Positions 31,029 to 39,902 are shown, numbered from the stretch's first letter. The stretch: DNA of 64,000 nt from Dyella jiangningensis (GCA_000632805.1 CP007444.1:4700772-4764771), one strand, 5' to 3'. Notes: generated by a model not told the origin, from the letters alone. Made by a program: numbers and translations.

Positions 31029-31799
31029 ATGAATCACTCATCGCTTCGCCGGAGCGCGTGGCTGCGCCGGTTCCGGTGGATAGTCGCGCTGGCCTTCTGC
31101 GTGTCCTGCTCATTGGCAAACGCCGCTGCATCGTCGACGGTGGATGGTGCTGGTGTGCCGGACACCATCGAACAACGTGCCATCGCCTGTACCTCCTGCC
31201 ACGGCGTTCGCGGGACGGGTTCCACCGACGGCGGCGCGGCCCCGCGCATCGCAGGGCAGCCCGCGGCTTATCTGGCGCTGCAGCTCGCGTACTTCCAGAG
31301 CGGGCAGCGGAAGGACGAGTCCATGCAGTACATCACCCAGTCGCTGACTCCGGCGTATGCGAAAGAGATCGCCGCGTACTTTTCAAGCCAATCGGCAGGC
31401 AGCGACAACCCCAAGGCATCGATGACCACGAGTGCCCTCACGCAGCGAGGTGCGCAGGTAGTACTCAAGGGTGATCCGGGGCGCGGCGTGCCACCCTGCG
31501 CGAGCTGCCATGGCAGGCGGCTCGCCGGACGGGAGCCGCTGATTCCCGGGCTGACGGACCTGTCATCCAGATACCTTGCCGCGCAATTCGCCCAGTGGCG
31601 TTCACATGCACGGGCAGCGGATCGACCCTACTGCATGGGTGTCGTGGCCAATCGCATGAGCGAGGCGCAGATCGAGGCGGTGGTGCAATGGCTTGCGAAT
31701 CGTCCGGCAGGCGACGTGCCTTCCGCAGACGAACCCTACGGAGATGATCCGCCGTTGCCGGATTGGTGTGTGGTCGATCAGGCGGGGGCAGGCCTGTGA
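31029..31799 (+). CDS. Secreted dihaem cytochrome c (cytochrome c4-like)
   Basis: A 256-residue protein with a signal peptide (WIVALAFCVSCSLANA) and two c-type haem motifs, CTSCHG in the first half and CASCHG in the second. Each half has the arrangement of a c4-type domain (IAGQPAAYLALQLAYFQSGQ, and SSRYLAAQFAQWRSHAR). Such proteins shuttle electrons in the periplasm to oxidases or reductases. It follows norB but behind a strong terminator, so it may have its own promoter or rely on read-through. A much longer open frame spanning the same stop runs through norB out of frame and is not used. Confidence 0.92.
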   Translation: MNHSSLRRSAWLRRFRWIVALAFCVSCSLANAAASSTVDGAGVPDTIEQRAIACTSCHGVRGTGSTDGGAAPRIAGQPAAYLALQLAYFQSGQRKDESMQYITQSLTPAYAKEIAAYFSSQSAGSDNPKASMTTSALTQRGAQVVLKGDPGRGVPPCASCHGRRLAGREPLIPGLTDLSSRYLAAQFAQWRSHARAADRPYCMGVVANRMSEAQIEAVVQWLANRPAGDVPSADEPYGDDPPLPDWCVVDQAGAGL

Positions 31800-31890
31800 A
31801 GGCCTCGCTGGCTTGTCCGGGCCAGCGGTGCCCCTGCGCGAAGGTTGCCATGCCGCCTCTGACGTACCGGTGTCGCGACGCCGTGCACGG

Positions 31891-32427
31891 CTAATTCCGG
31901 TAGCGTTCCAGGCAAGCCTGAACCTCTTTGGACGACAGCAACGACGGCAGGTCGGGATAGAGCCCGCTGAGCGAGTGATGGATCATCAGGTTGTCGAACA
32001 GGCCGAAGTTCTCGACGATCATGCCTTCCTGGTCTATCCAGCTCTCGCCCTTGGCGCTCGTCTTTGGGCTTACACGAGTCAGGTACTGCGAGAGCGCGGA
32101 AGAATAGGCGAAGATCTTTTTCCCTTGCGAGAACGCATAGCCGATCTCCCATACCGTGCCGACATCGGCCGATGGACCTCGGAATGGCTCGAGGTTGGCG
32201 AAGACCAGCTCGGCGCGATCGATCAGGGCGACATTCTTCCTGAAGATCTGCAATGACAAGGCTTCCTCGGACAGCGCCGATGATGCCCCGTCCGCAGGGT
32301 CGTTGTCCGCAGGAATGAGAGGGTCGACGCCATACGGTTTGCAGAGCGCGCGTATTTCGTCGGCTTTCTCCTGCGCGTTCTGAAGAAACACGTCGGGTCC
32401 CGCCATGTATGCCTTGATGCGATGCAT
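31891..32427 (-). CDS. Nucleoside 2-deoxyribosyltransferase family protein
   Basis: A 178-residue protein opening MHRIKAYMAGPDVFLQNAQE, the signature of nucleoside 2-deoxyribosyltransferases, with the substrate segment FANLEPFRGPSADVGTVWEI that contains the conserved Glu/Asp and the family tail GYAFSQGKKIFAYSS. These enzymes exchange bases between deoxynucleosides in salvage. The frame is open much further upstream, but similarity begins at MHRIKAY, so 32427 is taken as start. No partner gene is evident; neighbours on both sides differ in orientation or type. Confidence 0.9.
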   Translation of the reverse strand: MHRIKAYMAGPDVFLQNAQEKADEIRALCKPYGVDPLIPADNDPADGASSALSEEALSLQIFRKNVALIDRAELVFANLEPFRGPSADVGTVWEIGYAFSQGKKIFAYSSALSQYLTRVSPKTSAKGESWIDQEGMIVENFGLFDNLMIHHSLSGLYPDLPSLLSSKEVQACLERYRN

Positions 32428-32522
32428 TGGCTTCGATCCCAAAATGGATGCTTTGCCCAAAGAGCGAATACGGTGGAGACGGCGATACCGCATGAGACGG
32501 CTGCGCCATGGCGCATCATCTC

Positions 32523-32735
32523 TCAGGGCTTGTTCTTCCGCGCGGCCTTCGGCAGACGTAACGCGGTGGATTCTGCGCGTTGTGCCACCGTCGTGCGCTT
32601 GCGCTGCGCCTTGGCTTGTCCCGGGCCGGTAATGGTCACTTCGACAGCGCCATCGGCGACTCGCGAAACCGTCAGTCTGACATCCACGGCGTGCGGTAGT
32701 CGCCGCCGGCCAGGCACCTTGAGCATGGAGATCCC
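32523..32735 (-). CDS. Small basic hypothetical protein
   Basis: A possible 70-residue protein, MGISMLKVPGRRRLPHAVDV and onward, ending KAARKNKP. It is rich in Arg and Lys, with one potentially beta-rich stretch (VRLTVSRVADGAVEVTITG). The second methionine at 32723 has GGGGA at a suitable distance and may be the true start. No family is recognised. It could be a spurious frame in GC-rich DNA, but codon use looks coding in its middle. The 243 bases between it and the mscS-like gene contain nothing identifiable. Confidence 0.35.
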   Translation of the reverse strand, partial: GISMLKVPGRRRLPHAVDVRLTVSRVADGAVEVTITGPGQAKAQRKRTTVAQRAESTALRLPKAARKNKP

Positions 32736-32978
32736 CATCGATCTGCAGGAAAGGACCGAGCATACGAATGGCACGAGGTCGCTCCATTGACCTGGATCCA
32801 GACAAGCTCCCTTCGGCGCGTTGCGTTGCTGGCGGCGAAGTCGTGCGCAGCCTCGTCGCGACGCTTTGCCTTCCATGAATCGCCGTCTACGCCGTGACAA
32901 AACACCCACGATCAGATGAGCGCGCCTTGACGCAACGGCGATTACTACTGGGTTTCCCTTTGCCCGCGCGCAGCACGC

Positions 32979-33770
32979 ATGCATGAATTCTGGAGAATGA
33001 CGGGCCTGTCGCCCGCGACGCTCACGACATGGGCCATCCGTTTGACCGCCGCGCTCGCGGTTGCCCTGGTGGGCTGGTTGATCGCGCGATGGCTAGGCCG
33101 GCTCTCGGCCCGGGCGTTGCGGCGCGGCCACGCCGATCCCATTCTTGCGGGCTTCCTGCGCAACGTCACGTTCACCGCAGCGTTGATCCTGGTCGCCATC
33201 GAAGCGCTGGAAGTGATCGGCGTTCCATCCACGTCATTGCTGGCGGCGGTGGGCGCCGCGGGGTTGGCGATCGGCCTGGCGCTGAATTCCTCGCTGTCGC
33301 ATATCGCGTGGGGCGTGATCCTGGTGATCTTCCGACCGTTTCGCGTGGGCGACACCGTTACGATCAATGGCATCGACGGCACGGTGGAATCGGTCAATCT
33401 CATGCATACGCACTTGAGGACCACCGACAATAGGGAAGTCGTCATCCCCAACGGAAGCGTGGGCGGCAATCCGATCTACAACGCCAGCCTGAGCGGCACG
33501 CATCCCTTTGATTGGCGCTTCGCGGTGCCCTTCGGCGCGGACCTGGAACACATCACGTCGCAGATCCAGGCCGTGCTGCGCGAACGCACCGATCTACCCA
33601 AGGATGCGCAGCCTTCGGTGGCCGTGGTCGGCTTCTCGAACAATGGCGTCGTGCTGTCGGTGCATGGCGCGTCGGCACCGGACACTTCACCGCATTTGCA
33701 GAACGAAGTGCTCACCGCCGTGCACAGGGCGTTGCATGAGGCAGGCATTGCGACAGTGGCGATGACTTGA
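32979..33770 (+). CDS. Small-conductance mechanosensitive channel (MscS family)
   Basis: A 263-residue membrane protein with the minimal MscS layout: TM1 (IRLTAALAVALVGWLIARWL), TM2 around FTAALILVAIEALEVIG, and the pore helix TM3 in LLAAVGAAGLAIGLALNSSL, with the Gly/Ala packing typical of MscS. The cytoplasmic beta domain follows (FRPFRVGDTVTINGIDGTVE, then REVVIPNGSVGGNPIYN). It opens under membrane tension during osmotic downshock. The ATG has only a weak ribosome binding site, but the first TM begins right after it. Confidence 0.94.
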   Translation: MHEFWRMTGLSPATLTTWAIRLTAALAVALVGWLIARWLGRLSARALRRGHADPILAGFLRNVTFTAALILVAIEALEVIGVPSTSLLAAVGAAGLAIGLALNSSLSHIAWGVILVIFRPFRVGDTVTINGIDGTVESVNLMHTHLRTTDNREVVIPNGSVGGNPIYNASLSGTHPFDWRFAVPFGADLEHITSQIQAVLRERTDLPKDAQPSVAVVGFSNNGVVLSVHGASAPDTSPHLQNEVLTAVHRALHEAGIATVAMT

Positions 33771-33905
33771 ACGTGTGCATCGCGGGATGAGCCGCGAAGG
33801 TGGCTGTCGATGTCTACAGCTGCACGTGCCAGGGCGCGAAAGCCGCCCGGCCGCGCGGGCTTCATTGCGACGACGGAAGAGCGGAGGCGATGCGCCGGTG
33901 ATGCG

Positions 33906-34094
33906 CTAACCGCGGCGGAACGGACCTTTTTCGTTCTTGGGCTGCTGCGGCGACTGCCCTGAGTGCGCAGGGTCGCGCGCAAAGCGCTTGGTCGATTGGA
34001 AGTCCTTGGTCTCGTCGACCACCGCGGAAATGGTCTTGCCTGAGTACACCGAATGGATGGTGGCGGCGGACAGCGGTTTTGGTGCGTCGTTCAT
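33906..34094 (-). CDS. Small hypothetical protein
   Basis: A possible 62-residue product, MNDAPKPLSAATIHSVYSGK, continuing TISAVVDETKDFQSTKRF and ending in a charged, proline-rich tail. The Shine-Dalgarno match is weak (AGG), and the frame extends upstream to 34247. No domain is recognised. It could be a genuine small cytosolic protein, since the first 40 residues look well folded and codon use resembles neighbours, but a chance frame cannot be excluded. The 199 bases up to the sigma factor gene show no further feature. Confidence 0.4.
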   Translation of the reverse strand: MNDAPKPLSAATIHSVYSGKTISAVVDETKDFQSTKRFARDPAHSGQSPQQPKNEKGPFRRG

Positions 34095-34293
34095 GCGGAT
34101 GCCTATGAATTTCGCGGGCGGTCCGTCCACCATACATCCAAACCAGGCGCCCCGCTCGGCGTGCCGGCGTATCGAGGTGCGCTGACACAGCGAGGATGTC
34201 GTCTCGCTGACGTCTGGACGTCCGCAGGGCCGGCGCGCCTTCGCCATTCCGCGCGGGTCTCGATAATGGCAGCAGGCGGGTCGCTGTCCGCCG

Positions 34294-35151
34294 TCAAGCC
34301 AGCAGCACCCAATCCGCGGCCTCGATCGCGTACGGCGTGAACAGGAAGTCGCGTATGGAGGCGATCCGAGCCTCCCGCCATTCGATCAGGACGAAATAGG
34401 CAGGTTTTTGCGAAGCGCTGGTTTGATCGAAAACCAGCATGGCCGCGCGGCCCTCGACGGCACCGAACGCGAAGCGCCACCGGGTCTCTTCCGCGTAGCG
34501 GGTGAAGTAGCGATTGACGTCCTCGCGACCTTCAAGCTTCAGCCGGTTCACCAGATCCAGCTTCACATCGTCGGCGAGCATGGCGCGGATGGCATCGAAG
34601 TCGCCAGCCTGGAACAAGCGAACGTAAGTGCCGACCTTCTGACGATCCGCGTCGGCCATGAGCGGCACGCGGGTCTCGTCGGGCGTCTGCGCCCATTGAC
34701 GAAGCGCTGCGCGTCCGCGTTGAAGAGCCGACTTGGCGGCTGGCAACGTGCAGGTCGCGATCGACGCGATCTCTTCGACCGAATGCCCAAGGACATCCTT
34801 GAGAATGACCGCGCAGCGCTGCAGCTCGGGAAGGCGAAGGAACACATGAAAGCTCACTTCGACGATGTGCGGATCCGGCGCCGTGGTGTCTTCCACGTCC
34901 TCGGTGATCGGCACGACCTTGTGCCGGGCGTTGCGGCGTAACAGATCGAGACTCGTGTTGTGCGCGATGCGGAGCAGCCAGGCCTCCAGGTCGTCGACGA
35001 CCACGCCCTCGGCGCGCGCCCGCAAGGCCTTGAGCAGCGCGTCCTGCACGGCATCCTCGCCATCCACGGCCGAACCGATCATGCGCGCGCAATAGCGGTG
35101 CAGCCGTGGCCTGAGTTCGCGCAGGCGATCCTCGAACTGCTCGTCTTTCAT
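34294..35151 (-). CDS. ECF sigma factor with SnoaL-like C-terminal domain
   Basis: A 285-residue protein. Residues 1-165 carry sigma region 2 (LHRYCARMIGSAVDGEDAVQ, DALLKALRA, EAWLLRIAHNTSLDLLRRNA) and region 4 (LPELQRCAVILKDVLGHSVE, SIATCTLPAAKSALQRGRAA). A C-terminal extension of about 120 residues (RLFQAGDFDAIRAMLADDVK, then RYFTRYAEETRWRFAF) is a SnoaL-like domain, as in the ECF41-type and related groups where it regulates activity without an anti-sigma factor. A small monooxygenase gene is upstream on the same strand. ATG 35151 is chosen; a longer frame to 35322 is unlikely. Confidence 0.9.
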   Translation of the reverse strand: MKDEQFEDRLRELRPRLHRYCARMIGSAVDGEDAVQDALLKALRARAEGVVVDDLEAWLLRIAHNTSLDLLRRNARHKVVPITEDVEDTTAPDPHIVEVSFHVFLRLPELQRCAVILKDVLGHSVEEIASIATCTLPAAKSALQRGRAALRQWAQTPDETRVPLMADADRQKVGTYVRLFQAGDFDAIRAMLADDVKLDLVNRLKLEGREDVNRYFTRYAEETRWRFAFGAVEGRAAMLVFDQTSASQKPAYFVLIEWREARIASIRDFLFTPYAIEAADWVLLA

Positions 35152-35263
35152 GCCTTTGACCTCGTGAGGATGGCGCCGGTCATGGCGCCATGCCGGTGTT
35201 CGCGGATGGGGTGGGGTCGCAGCCGACATCGGTCGATCTGTTCGTGCCGGCATGATGGCAGTG

Positions 35264-35569
35264 TTATGGATCTTGGCCGAAGACTTCTTCGCCGGCGACC
35301 GATTCGATGCTCGCCAACGCACGGATCTGCGGAAAGTACGCCTGCATGCGTGGATCGCCCCGCATGGCTTCCACCGCGGCCAGCGTCTCCCATTCGGAAT
35401 GGATCACTACGCTGTTGCCATCCGCCCCCGCGATCAGGCGCGTGCCTTTCCATCCTTGCAGGCGGCAGACCACGTTTTCGACGTTGTGCTTGAGCAGTGC
35501 GACAAGTTCATCGACGCCGCCGGATTCGAGCTTGAGGACATTGATGAGGGTGACAGACGGGGAAGCCAT
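35264..35569 (-). CDS. Antibiotic biosynthesis monooxygenase (ABM) domain protein
   Basis: A 101-residue single-domain protein: SVTLINVLKLESGGVDELVA, CRLQGWKGTRLIAG, NSVVIHSEWETLAAVEAM and RMQAYFPQIRALA are typical of the dimeric ferredoxin-like ABM fold. These proteins act on quinones, haem or small aromatics; the activity here is unknown. It ends 112 bases before the ECF sigma gene on the same strand, a pairing seen for ECF groups whose targets are single small oxidoreductases, so it may be the sigma factor's main target. That link is inferred. Confidence 0.85.
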   Translation of the reverse strand: MASPSVTLINVLKLESGGVDELVALLKHNVENVVCRLQGWKGTRLIAGADGNSVVIHSEWETLAAVEAMRGDPRMQAYFPQIRALASIESVAGEEVFGQDP

Positions 35570-35829
35570 GGCGTGATTCCTTTGGAGGGATGTACACCAA
35601 GGACGTATCGGCGGCGGGAAACGGATCGCGCGGCAGAACCTTTTTCTGTCCGAGGCCGTGACTGGCTCGATTCACCCGGCCCTTCGGGAGACTGCCGCGC
35701 AGGCAGCAGGGGACCCCAGGTCCCGGTGCGACGCGACCCGCGCATCGGGATCGGGCGCAAATTATGATCGGCCCAAGTGCCCTAAGGTGTGGACCCTGGG
35801 GTGAGGCGCGGGGACGTAGGGGGAGGGCG

Positions 35830-36690
35830 ATGGACCAGGCTGTCGACTTTCAGGCGATCCCACGGGTCGTCGCCGGACGTGCGCGCGGAGGGCGCGACGC
35901 CCAGCAGGACGAGGTGCTGTGCCTTCATGACGCGCAGGAGGAAACCTTCCTGCTTGTGCTGGCCGACGGCATGGGTGGCGATGGCGCCGGTGAGCTGGCG
36001 TCGGCTGGCGTGATCGAGGCCGCGCGACGGCTGTGGAGCGAAGGCGTGTGGCGTGAGCTGCCGGGGCCGCTGTTCCTGGAATCGCTCTGTCAGGAGGCGC
36101 ACGCCGAGCTGCATCGCCGACGGGTTGGCCTGCAGGGCGGTGAGCCGCACTCCACGGTGGTGGCGCTGCTGGTGCAGGGCGATCGTGTGTCGTGGGCCCA
36201 TGTCGGCGATAGCCGTCTTTACCGCTTCCAGGGTGCGCGTTTGCTCGGCCGCACCGAAGATCACAGCCTCGCCCAGCTGCGCCTGCTGCGCGGCGAAATC
36301 AGCGAGCGCGAACTCGCGACGCATCCCGATCAGCACAAGCTGCTGCGCGGGCTGGGTGGCGCCGACGCGCCGGTGGTCGAGCACGGTTGCGCCGTGCTTC
36401 GCGCCGGGCAGAGTTTCGTCCTCTGCAGCGATGGCGTGTGGGAACAGCTTTCCACCGATGAGCTGGGATGTCTTTCACGGCGCCGCGATCAGGACGCGGC
36501 ATTGCGCGAGGCACTTGCCCTCGCAGTCGAACGCGGCGGCCAGGATGGCGATAATGTCGCGCTGATTTTTGCCCGCCCGGCGCGCCAAGGCTGGATACGG
36601 CGCTATGGCGACCGGTTGCGTTCGGCCTTGCGCCGCGGCGCCACCGGTGGACGGCGGGCAGTCACTGGCTACAACGAGGCATCCTCTTGA
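35830..36690 (+). CDS. PP2C-type protein serine/threonine phosphatase
   Basis: A 286-residue soluble phosphatase. The motifs GGRDAQQDEV, VLADGMGGDGAGELAS, VSWAHVGDSRLYRF, RTEDHSL and FVLCSDGVWEQL are the conserved metal-binding blocks of PP2C/Stp enzymes, which remove phosphate from proteins modified by Hanks-type kinases. A kinase gene lies convergently 1 kb downstream. Its stop overlaps the start of the LysM/TPR lipoprotein gene (TTGA), so the two are translated as a unit. GGGAGGG precedes the ATG. The last 35 residues are Arg-rich and probably flexible. Confidence 0.93.
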   Translation: MDQAVDFQAIPRVVAGRARGGRDAQQDEVLCLHDAQEETFLLVLADGMGGDGAGELASAGVIEAARRLWSEGVWRELPGPLFLESLCQEAHAELHRRRVGLQGGEPHSTVVALLVQGDRVSWAHVGDSRLYRFQGARLLGRTEDHSLAQLRLLRGEISERELATHPDQHKLLRGLGGADAPVVEHGCAVLRAGQSFVLCSDGVWEQLSTDELGCLSRRRDQDAALREALALAVERGGQDGDNVALIFARPARQGWIRRYGDRLRSALRRGATGGRRAVTGYNEASS

Positions 36691-37649
36691 ACCCTTCGTT
36701 TCATCTTTCGCGCACGGCTTGCGTGCGGACCGTGCGCCTGGCGCTGTTGCTGATGGCGCTGGGCGCGGCGGCGGGTTGTGCCCAGATGGGGGCGCTCAAG
36801 TCCAAGGTAAGCGATTCTTTCAGCGGCTCGGGCACGAACTCGTCGGCGGCTTCGGCAAGTGCTGCATCGGACACCGCCGAGCCGTTGCCGCTCAATACCA
36901 TCGTCAGCACCTACCTGATGAAGGGCCGGTATGCCGAAGGCGAGCAGCGGCTGCGCCACTACCTGGCGAAATACCCGAACGATCGCGCCGCGCAGACCGC
37001 GCTGCGGCAGCTGACGACAGATCCGAAAGTGGCGCTGGGCAGCAAATCGCGCGCCTACGTGGCGCAAGCCGGCGATTCCTACAGCACGCTGGCGGCTCGT
37101 CACCTGGGCGACTCCAACCTGTTCCTGATACTCGCCCGCTACAACGGGTCGACCAATCCCTCCGTGTTGCATGCCGGCGATACGCTGCGCCTGCCGCAAG
37201 CGGGCGTGCGGGTGAACCTGCCGGCCGAAGCGACGGCCAAGACAGGCTCCAGTGCGCGCAGCGCGAACGTGGCCACGACGAGCACGCCTGCGCCTGCGGC
37301 CGCGACAGCGGAAACGGTGGTCACGGCTGAATCGTCTTCCACCAAGGCGCAGCGCCTGCAGGCCGAGAGCTCGGCCCTGCTCAGGCAGGGCCAGAAGGAT
37401 CAGGCGTTGGCGCGACTGGATGAGGCACTGACGCTCGATCCGCACCTCAAGCCCGCCGGCAACCAGGCACTGCGCGACCAACTGCTGGCGTCGTACCACG
37501 AGCGTGCGGTGGTGCTCTATCGCGACCAGAAGCTGGACCAGGCCATTGCGCTATGGGACCACGTGCTGGCGATCGACCCCGGCTACGAGCGCGCTGCGGT
37601 CTATCGCGCACGCGCCATCGAACTGCAGCAGCGGCTCAAGCAGATCTGA
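36687..37649 (+). CDS. LysM and TPR-like lipoprotein
   Basis: The 320-residue product starts at a TTG that overlaps the phosphatase stop. A signal with lipobox (LALLLMALGAAAGC) predicts membrane anchoring. A helical TPR-like segment (GRYAEGEQRLRHYLAKYPND) is followed by a LysM-like domain near residues 120-170 (YVAQAGDSYSTLAARHLGDS, then GDTLRLPQ), an Ala/Thr-rich linker, and C-terminal TPR-like helices (LLRQGQKDQALARLDEALTL, LDQAIALWDHVLAIDPGYER). This suggests a cell-wall-binding scaffold. Coupling to PP2C links it to the phospho-signalling module; its exact role is unknown. Confidence 0.82.
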   Translation: MNPSFHLSRTACVRTVRLALLLMALGAAAGCAQMGALKSKVSDSFSGSGTNSSAASASAASDTAEPLPLNTIVSTYLMKGRYAEGEQRLRHYLAKYPNDRAAQTALRQLTTDPKVALGSKSRAYVAQAGDSYSTLAARHLGDSNLFLILARYNGSTNPSVLHAGDTLRLPQAGVRVNLPAEATAKTGSSARSANVATTSTPAPAAATAETVVTAESSSTKAQRLQAESSALLRQGQKDQALARLDEALTLDPHLKPAGNQALRDQLLASYHERAVVLYRDQKLDQAIALWDHVLAIDPGYERAAVYRARAIELQQRLKQI

Positions 37650-37670
37650 CCGAACGCGCGGCGACGACGC

Positions 37671-39374
37671 TCAACGCGCGTCGTCGTTGGCCGCGGGCGG
37701 TGGCATCACCAGCGTGGGCTGCGATGCATCCTCCGCCGTGGGGCGCGTCGGCATCGGCGCCTCGGCCGGCTGGCGCGATTGCAATGCGCTGTTCATGAGG
37801 TTGAAGGCCGCGAAGAGTCGACCCAGTTCATCGCGACGCACCAGGCGGATGCGGTAGCCGTAGTCGCCCCGCGCCACGCGCATCATCGCGTCGCCCAGCA
37901 TGCCGAGCAGGGCGAGCGGCTGCCGGAACAGCCAGTAGGCCGCGCCGACCAACGCCAGCAGCGTGATCACCAGTACCGCCGCAATGACCCAGAACGTCGT
38001 GCGCTGCGCCGCCAGCAGCGGTGCGTTGCTGACGCCCAGGCGCAGCTCGCCCACCGTCTTGGTCTGGTAGCGGATGGGCACGTCGAACAGCAGCATCGCG
38101 TTGCCACGGGTATCTTCGGCCACGCGTCCGAGGAAGCGTTCCACGCCATCGCCAAGCGTCTGCGAGCGAGCGCCCGCGACGGCGGGCAGCGCGTGGCCGA
38201 CGTCGGAGGCCTGCGTGCTCGCCACCACGTTGCCTTCGCGGTTGGCGATGGCGAGGTAGTGGATCTGCCCGTTGCGCGCCATGTCGGCCACCAACGCGCG
38301 TGTTGCCGCATCGTCGTTGAGCAGCAGGTTCTCGGCCGATTCGCTGGCCACCATGCGGCCCAATGTGCTGCCGTAGTCGGTAGCCAGGCCGGTGATGGCA
38401 CTGTTCTGCTTGGTATAGATCGCCGCCAGGCCCACCAGCAGCACCAGACAGAGGATCGCGCTCAGCCCGCCGATCCAGCGCAGCCGCAGCGAGATGATGC
38501 GCGAGGCCAGCGGCGATTCGTTCGTGCGTTCGTATTCGCGACGCGCCAGCCGCAGGTCGTTGATCACCTCCGCGCCGCTTTGGTAACGCGCCTCCGGCGT
38601 GGGGGCGAGCAGCGTGCGCACGATGCTCACCAGCATCGGCGGCGTGGCCGGGTCCAGCGGCGTGACGGTAGGCCGCGGTTGGCGCTGGCGTTCGCGGATC
38701 AGCCGCTTGAGGTCGGTGGTGTCCGGCCAGGGCAGCTTGCCGGTGATCAGCCAATAGAGCACCACGCCCAGCGAGAACAGGTCGCCGCGTGCGTCGGCGC
38801 GTTCGCCGCGCAGGCGTTCGGGCGCCATGTAAGCGGGCGTGCCGCCGGTTTTCCTGTCGCCCGATTGCAGATGCAGCGGTGCGGTCCGGCGCTCGGCGAT
38901 GCCGAAATCGCTGAGCTTGGCGTAGTGCCAGTCCTCCGCGAGCATGATGTTTTCGGGCTTCACGTCGTGGTGGACGACGCCCTGCCCATGCGCGTAGTCC
39001 AGCGCCGCGGCCACCTGCGAAACGAGTTCGATCGCGACGGACAACGGCGGCAGGCCTTCACGCGCGACGCGACTGGCCAATGTTTCGCCGGACAGGCGTT
39101 CCATCGCGATGTACTTGCGGCCATCCTCGGTTTCACCGGTATCGAAGATGGTGACGATGTTCGGATGGACGAGATGGCCGGACGCGCGTGCTTCCTGCAG
39201 GAAACGCTGCCGCGAACCGGGATCGGTCGCGATGCTGCGATGCAGGCACTTGATCGCCACCGGCCGGTCGATGCCAGGATCGAAGCCGGCATAGACGATG
39301 GCCATGGCGCCTTCGCCAAGAACCCCATCAATGCGGTAGCGACCGATGGTGCGCGGAATGGACGACTCGCCCAT
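37671..39374 (-). CDS. Transmembrane Ser/Thr protein kinase with HAMP-like tail
   Basis: A 567-residue Hanks-type kinase. The kinase domain (residues about 12-275) has GEGAMAIVY, VAIKCLH, the catalytic loop HHDVKPENI, DFG, and APERLRG. The residue before the catalytic Asp is His, not Arg, so this is a non-RD kinase. TM1 is near residue 305 (GGLSAILCLVLLVGLAAIY), then an extracytoplasmic sensor region of about 140 residues, TM2 near 470 (VIAAVLVITLLALVGAAYWL) and a HAMP-like segment (RVARGDYGYRIRLVRRDELG). A Pro-rich tail follows. It starts 3 bases after the FHA gene stop. Confidence 0.93.
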   Translation of the reverse strand: MGESSIPRTIGRYRIDGVLGEGAMAIVYAGFDPGIDRPVAIKCLHRSIATDPGSRQRFLQEARASGHLVHPNIVTIFDTGETEDGRKYIAMERLSGETLASRVAREGLPPLSVAIELVSQVAAALDYAHGQGVVHHDVKPENIMLAEDWHYAKLSDFGIAERRTAPLHLQSGDRKTGGTPAYMAPERLRGERADARGDLFSLGVVLYWLITGKLPWPDTTDLKRLIRERQRQPRPTVTPLDPATPPMLVSIVRTLLAPTPEARYQSGAEVINDLRLARREYERTNESPLASRIISLRLRWIGGLSAILCLVLLVGLAAIYTKQNSAITGLATDYGSTLGRMVASESAENLLLNDDAATRALVADMARNGQIHYLAIANREGNVVASTQASDVGHALPAVAGARSQTLGDGVERFLGRVAEDTRGNAMLLFDVPIRYQTKTVGELRLGVSNAPLLAAQRTTFWVIAAVLVITLLALVGAAYWLFRQPLALLGMLGDAMMRVARGDYGYRIRLVRRDELGRLFAAFNLMNSALQSRQPAEAPMPTRPTAEDASQPTLVMPPPAANDDAR

Positions 39375-39377
39375 GGA

Positions 39378-39902
39378 CTAGAGCAGCCACCACGCCAGCA
39401 CGCCGAGTGCCGCCAGTGCGACCACGCCGATCGCGATGGCGATGCTGCGCATGTGCGAATGCTGGCCCGGTTCGCGGGTGAGGAACACGAACTCCACCTG
39501 CCCGAGGCGGACGCGATCGCCGTGCTTGAGGGTGGCTTCGTGCACGCGCTTGCCATTCACGAAGGTGCCGTTGGTCGACAGCGTATTCATGATCACGTAG
39601 TGACCTTGCTGGTTCATGATCCACGCGTGCGCGGACGACACGCTGAGGTCGCCGATCACGATGTCGTTGTCGTCGCGCCGGCCGATGGTCTGGCGTCCCG
39701 CGCGCAGCGAAAAGCGTCGTCCCTCCAGCCCCGCATTGGCGCCCTCGAGCACCGGCTCGTGCACGCTGGCGCGTCCGGTGGACGCGGCCCCGGCTTCATC
39801 GGCAAGGCGATTGAGTTCATCCGTCGAGAACAACCGTGTGCCCTGCGGACCCGAGGGGCGCCGGGTGGAAGCGGATGAGGTCTGCTGGCGAGGGTTGTCC
39901 AT
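39378..39902 (-). CDS. FHA-domain membrane-anchored protein
   Basis: A 174-residue protein. After a Ser/Pro-rich N-terminus, residues 65-145 form an FHA domain: QTIGRRDDNDIVIGDLSVSS, AHAWIMNQQGHYVIMNTLST and NGTFVNGKRV contain the Arg, Ser and His/Asn residues that bind phosphothreonine. A C-terminal TM segment (IAIAIGVVALAALGVLAWWL) anchors it with the FHA domain in the cytoplasm. It precedes the kinase gene by 3 bases, so the two are one operon, and the kinase probably phosphorylates its threonine-rich N-terminus; this is inference. MDNPRQQ at 39902 is the likely start. Confidence 0.92.
   Translation of the reverse strand: MDNPRQQTSSASTRRPSGPQGTRLFSTDELNRLADEAGAASTGRASVHEPVLEGANAGLEGRRFSLRAGRQTIGRRDDNDIVIGDLSVSSAHAWIMNQQGHYVIMNTLSTNGTFVNGKRVHEATLKHGDRVRLGQVEFVFLTREPGQHSHMRSIAIAIGVVALAALGVLAWWLL

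Noticed and set aside
28530..31799. A 1089-codon open frame spanning norB and the cytochrome c gene
   Set aside because: Only its last 256 codons (the cytochrome c) are real; the rest is out-of-frame norB. The signal peptide at 31029 and the terminator at 30918 mark the true start of that gene.
37779..39878. A 699-codon plus-strand open frame opposite the kinase and FHA genes
   Set aside because: Shadow of the kinase frame; no motif, no ribosome binding site, His/Arg/Gln-biased composition.
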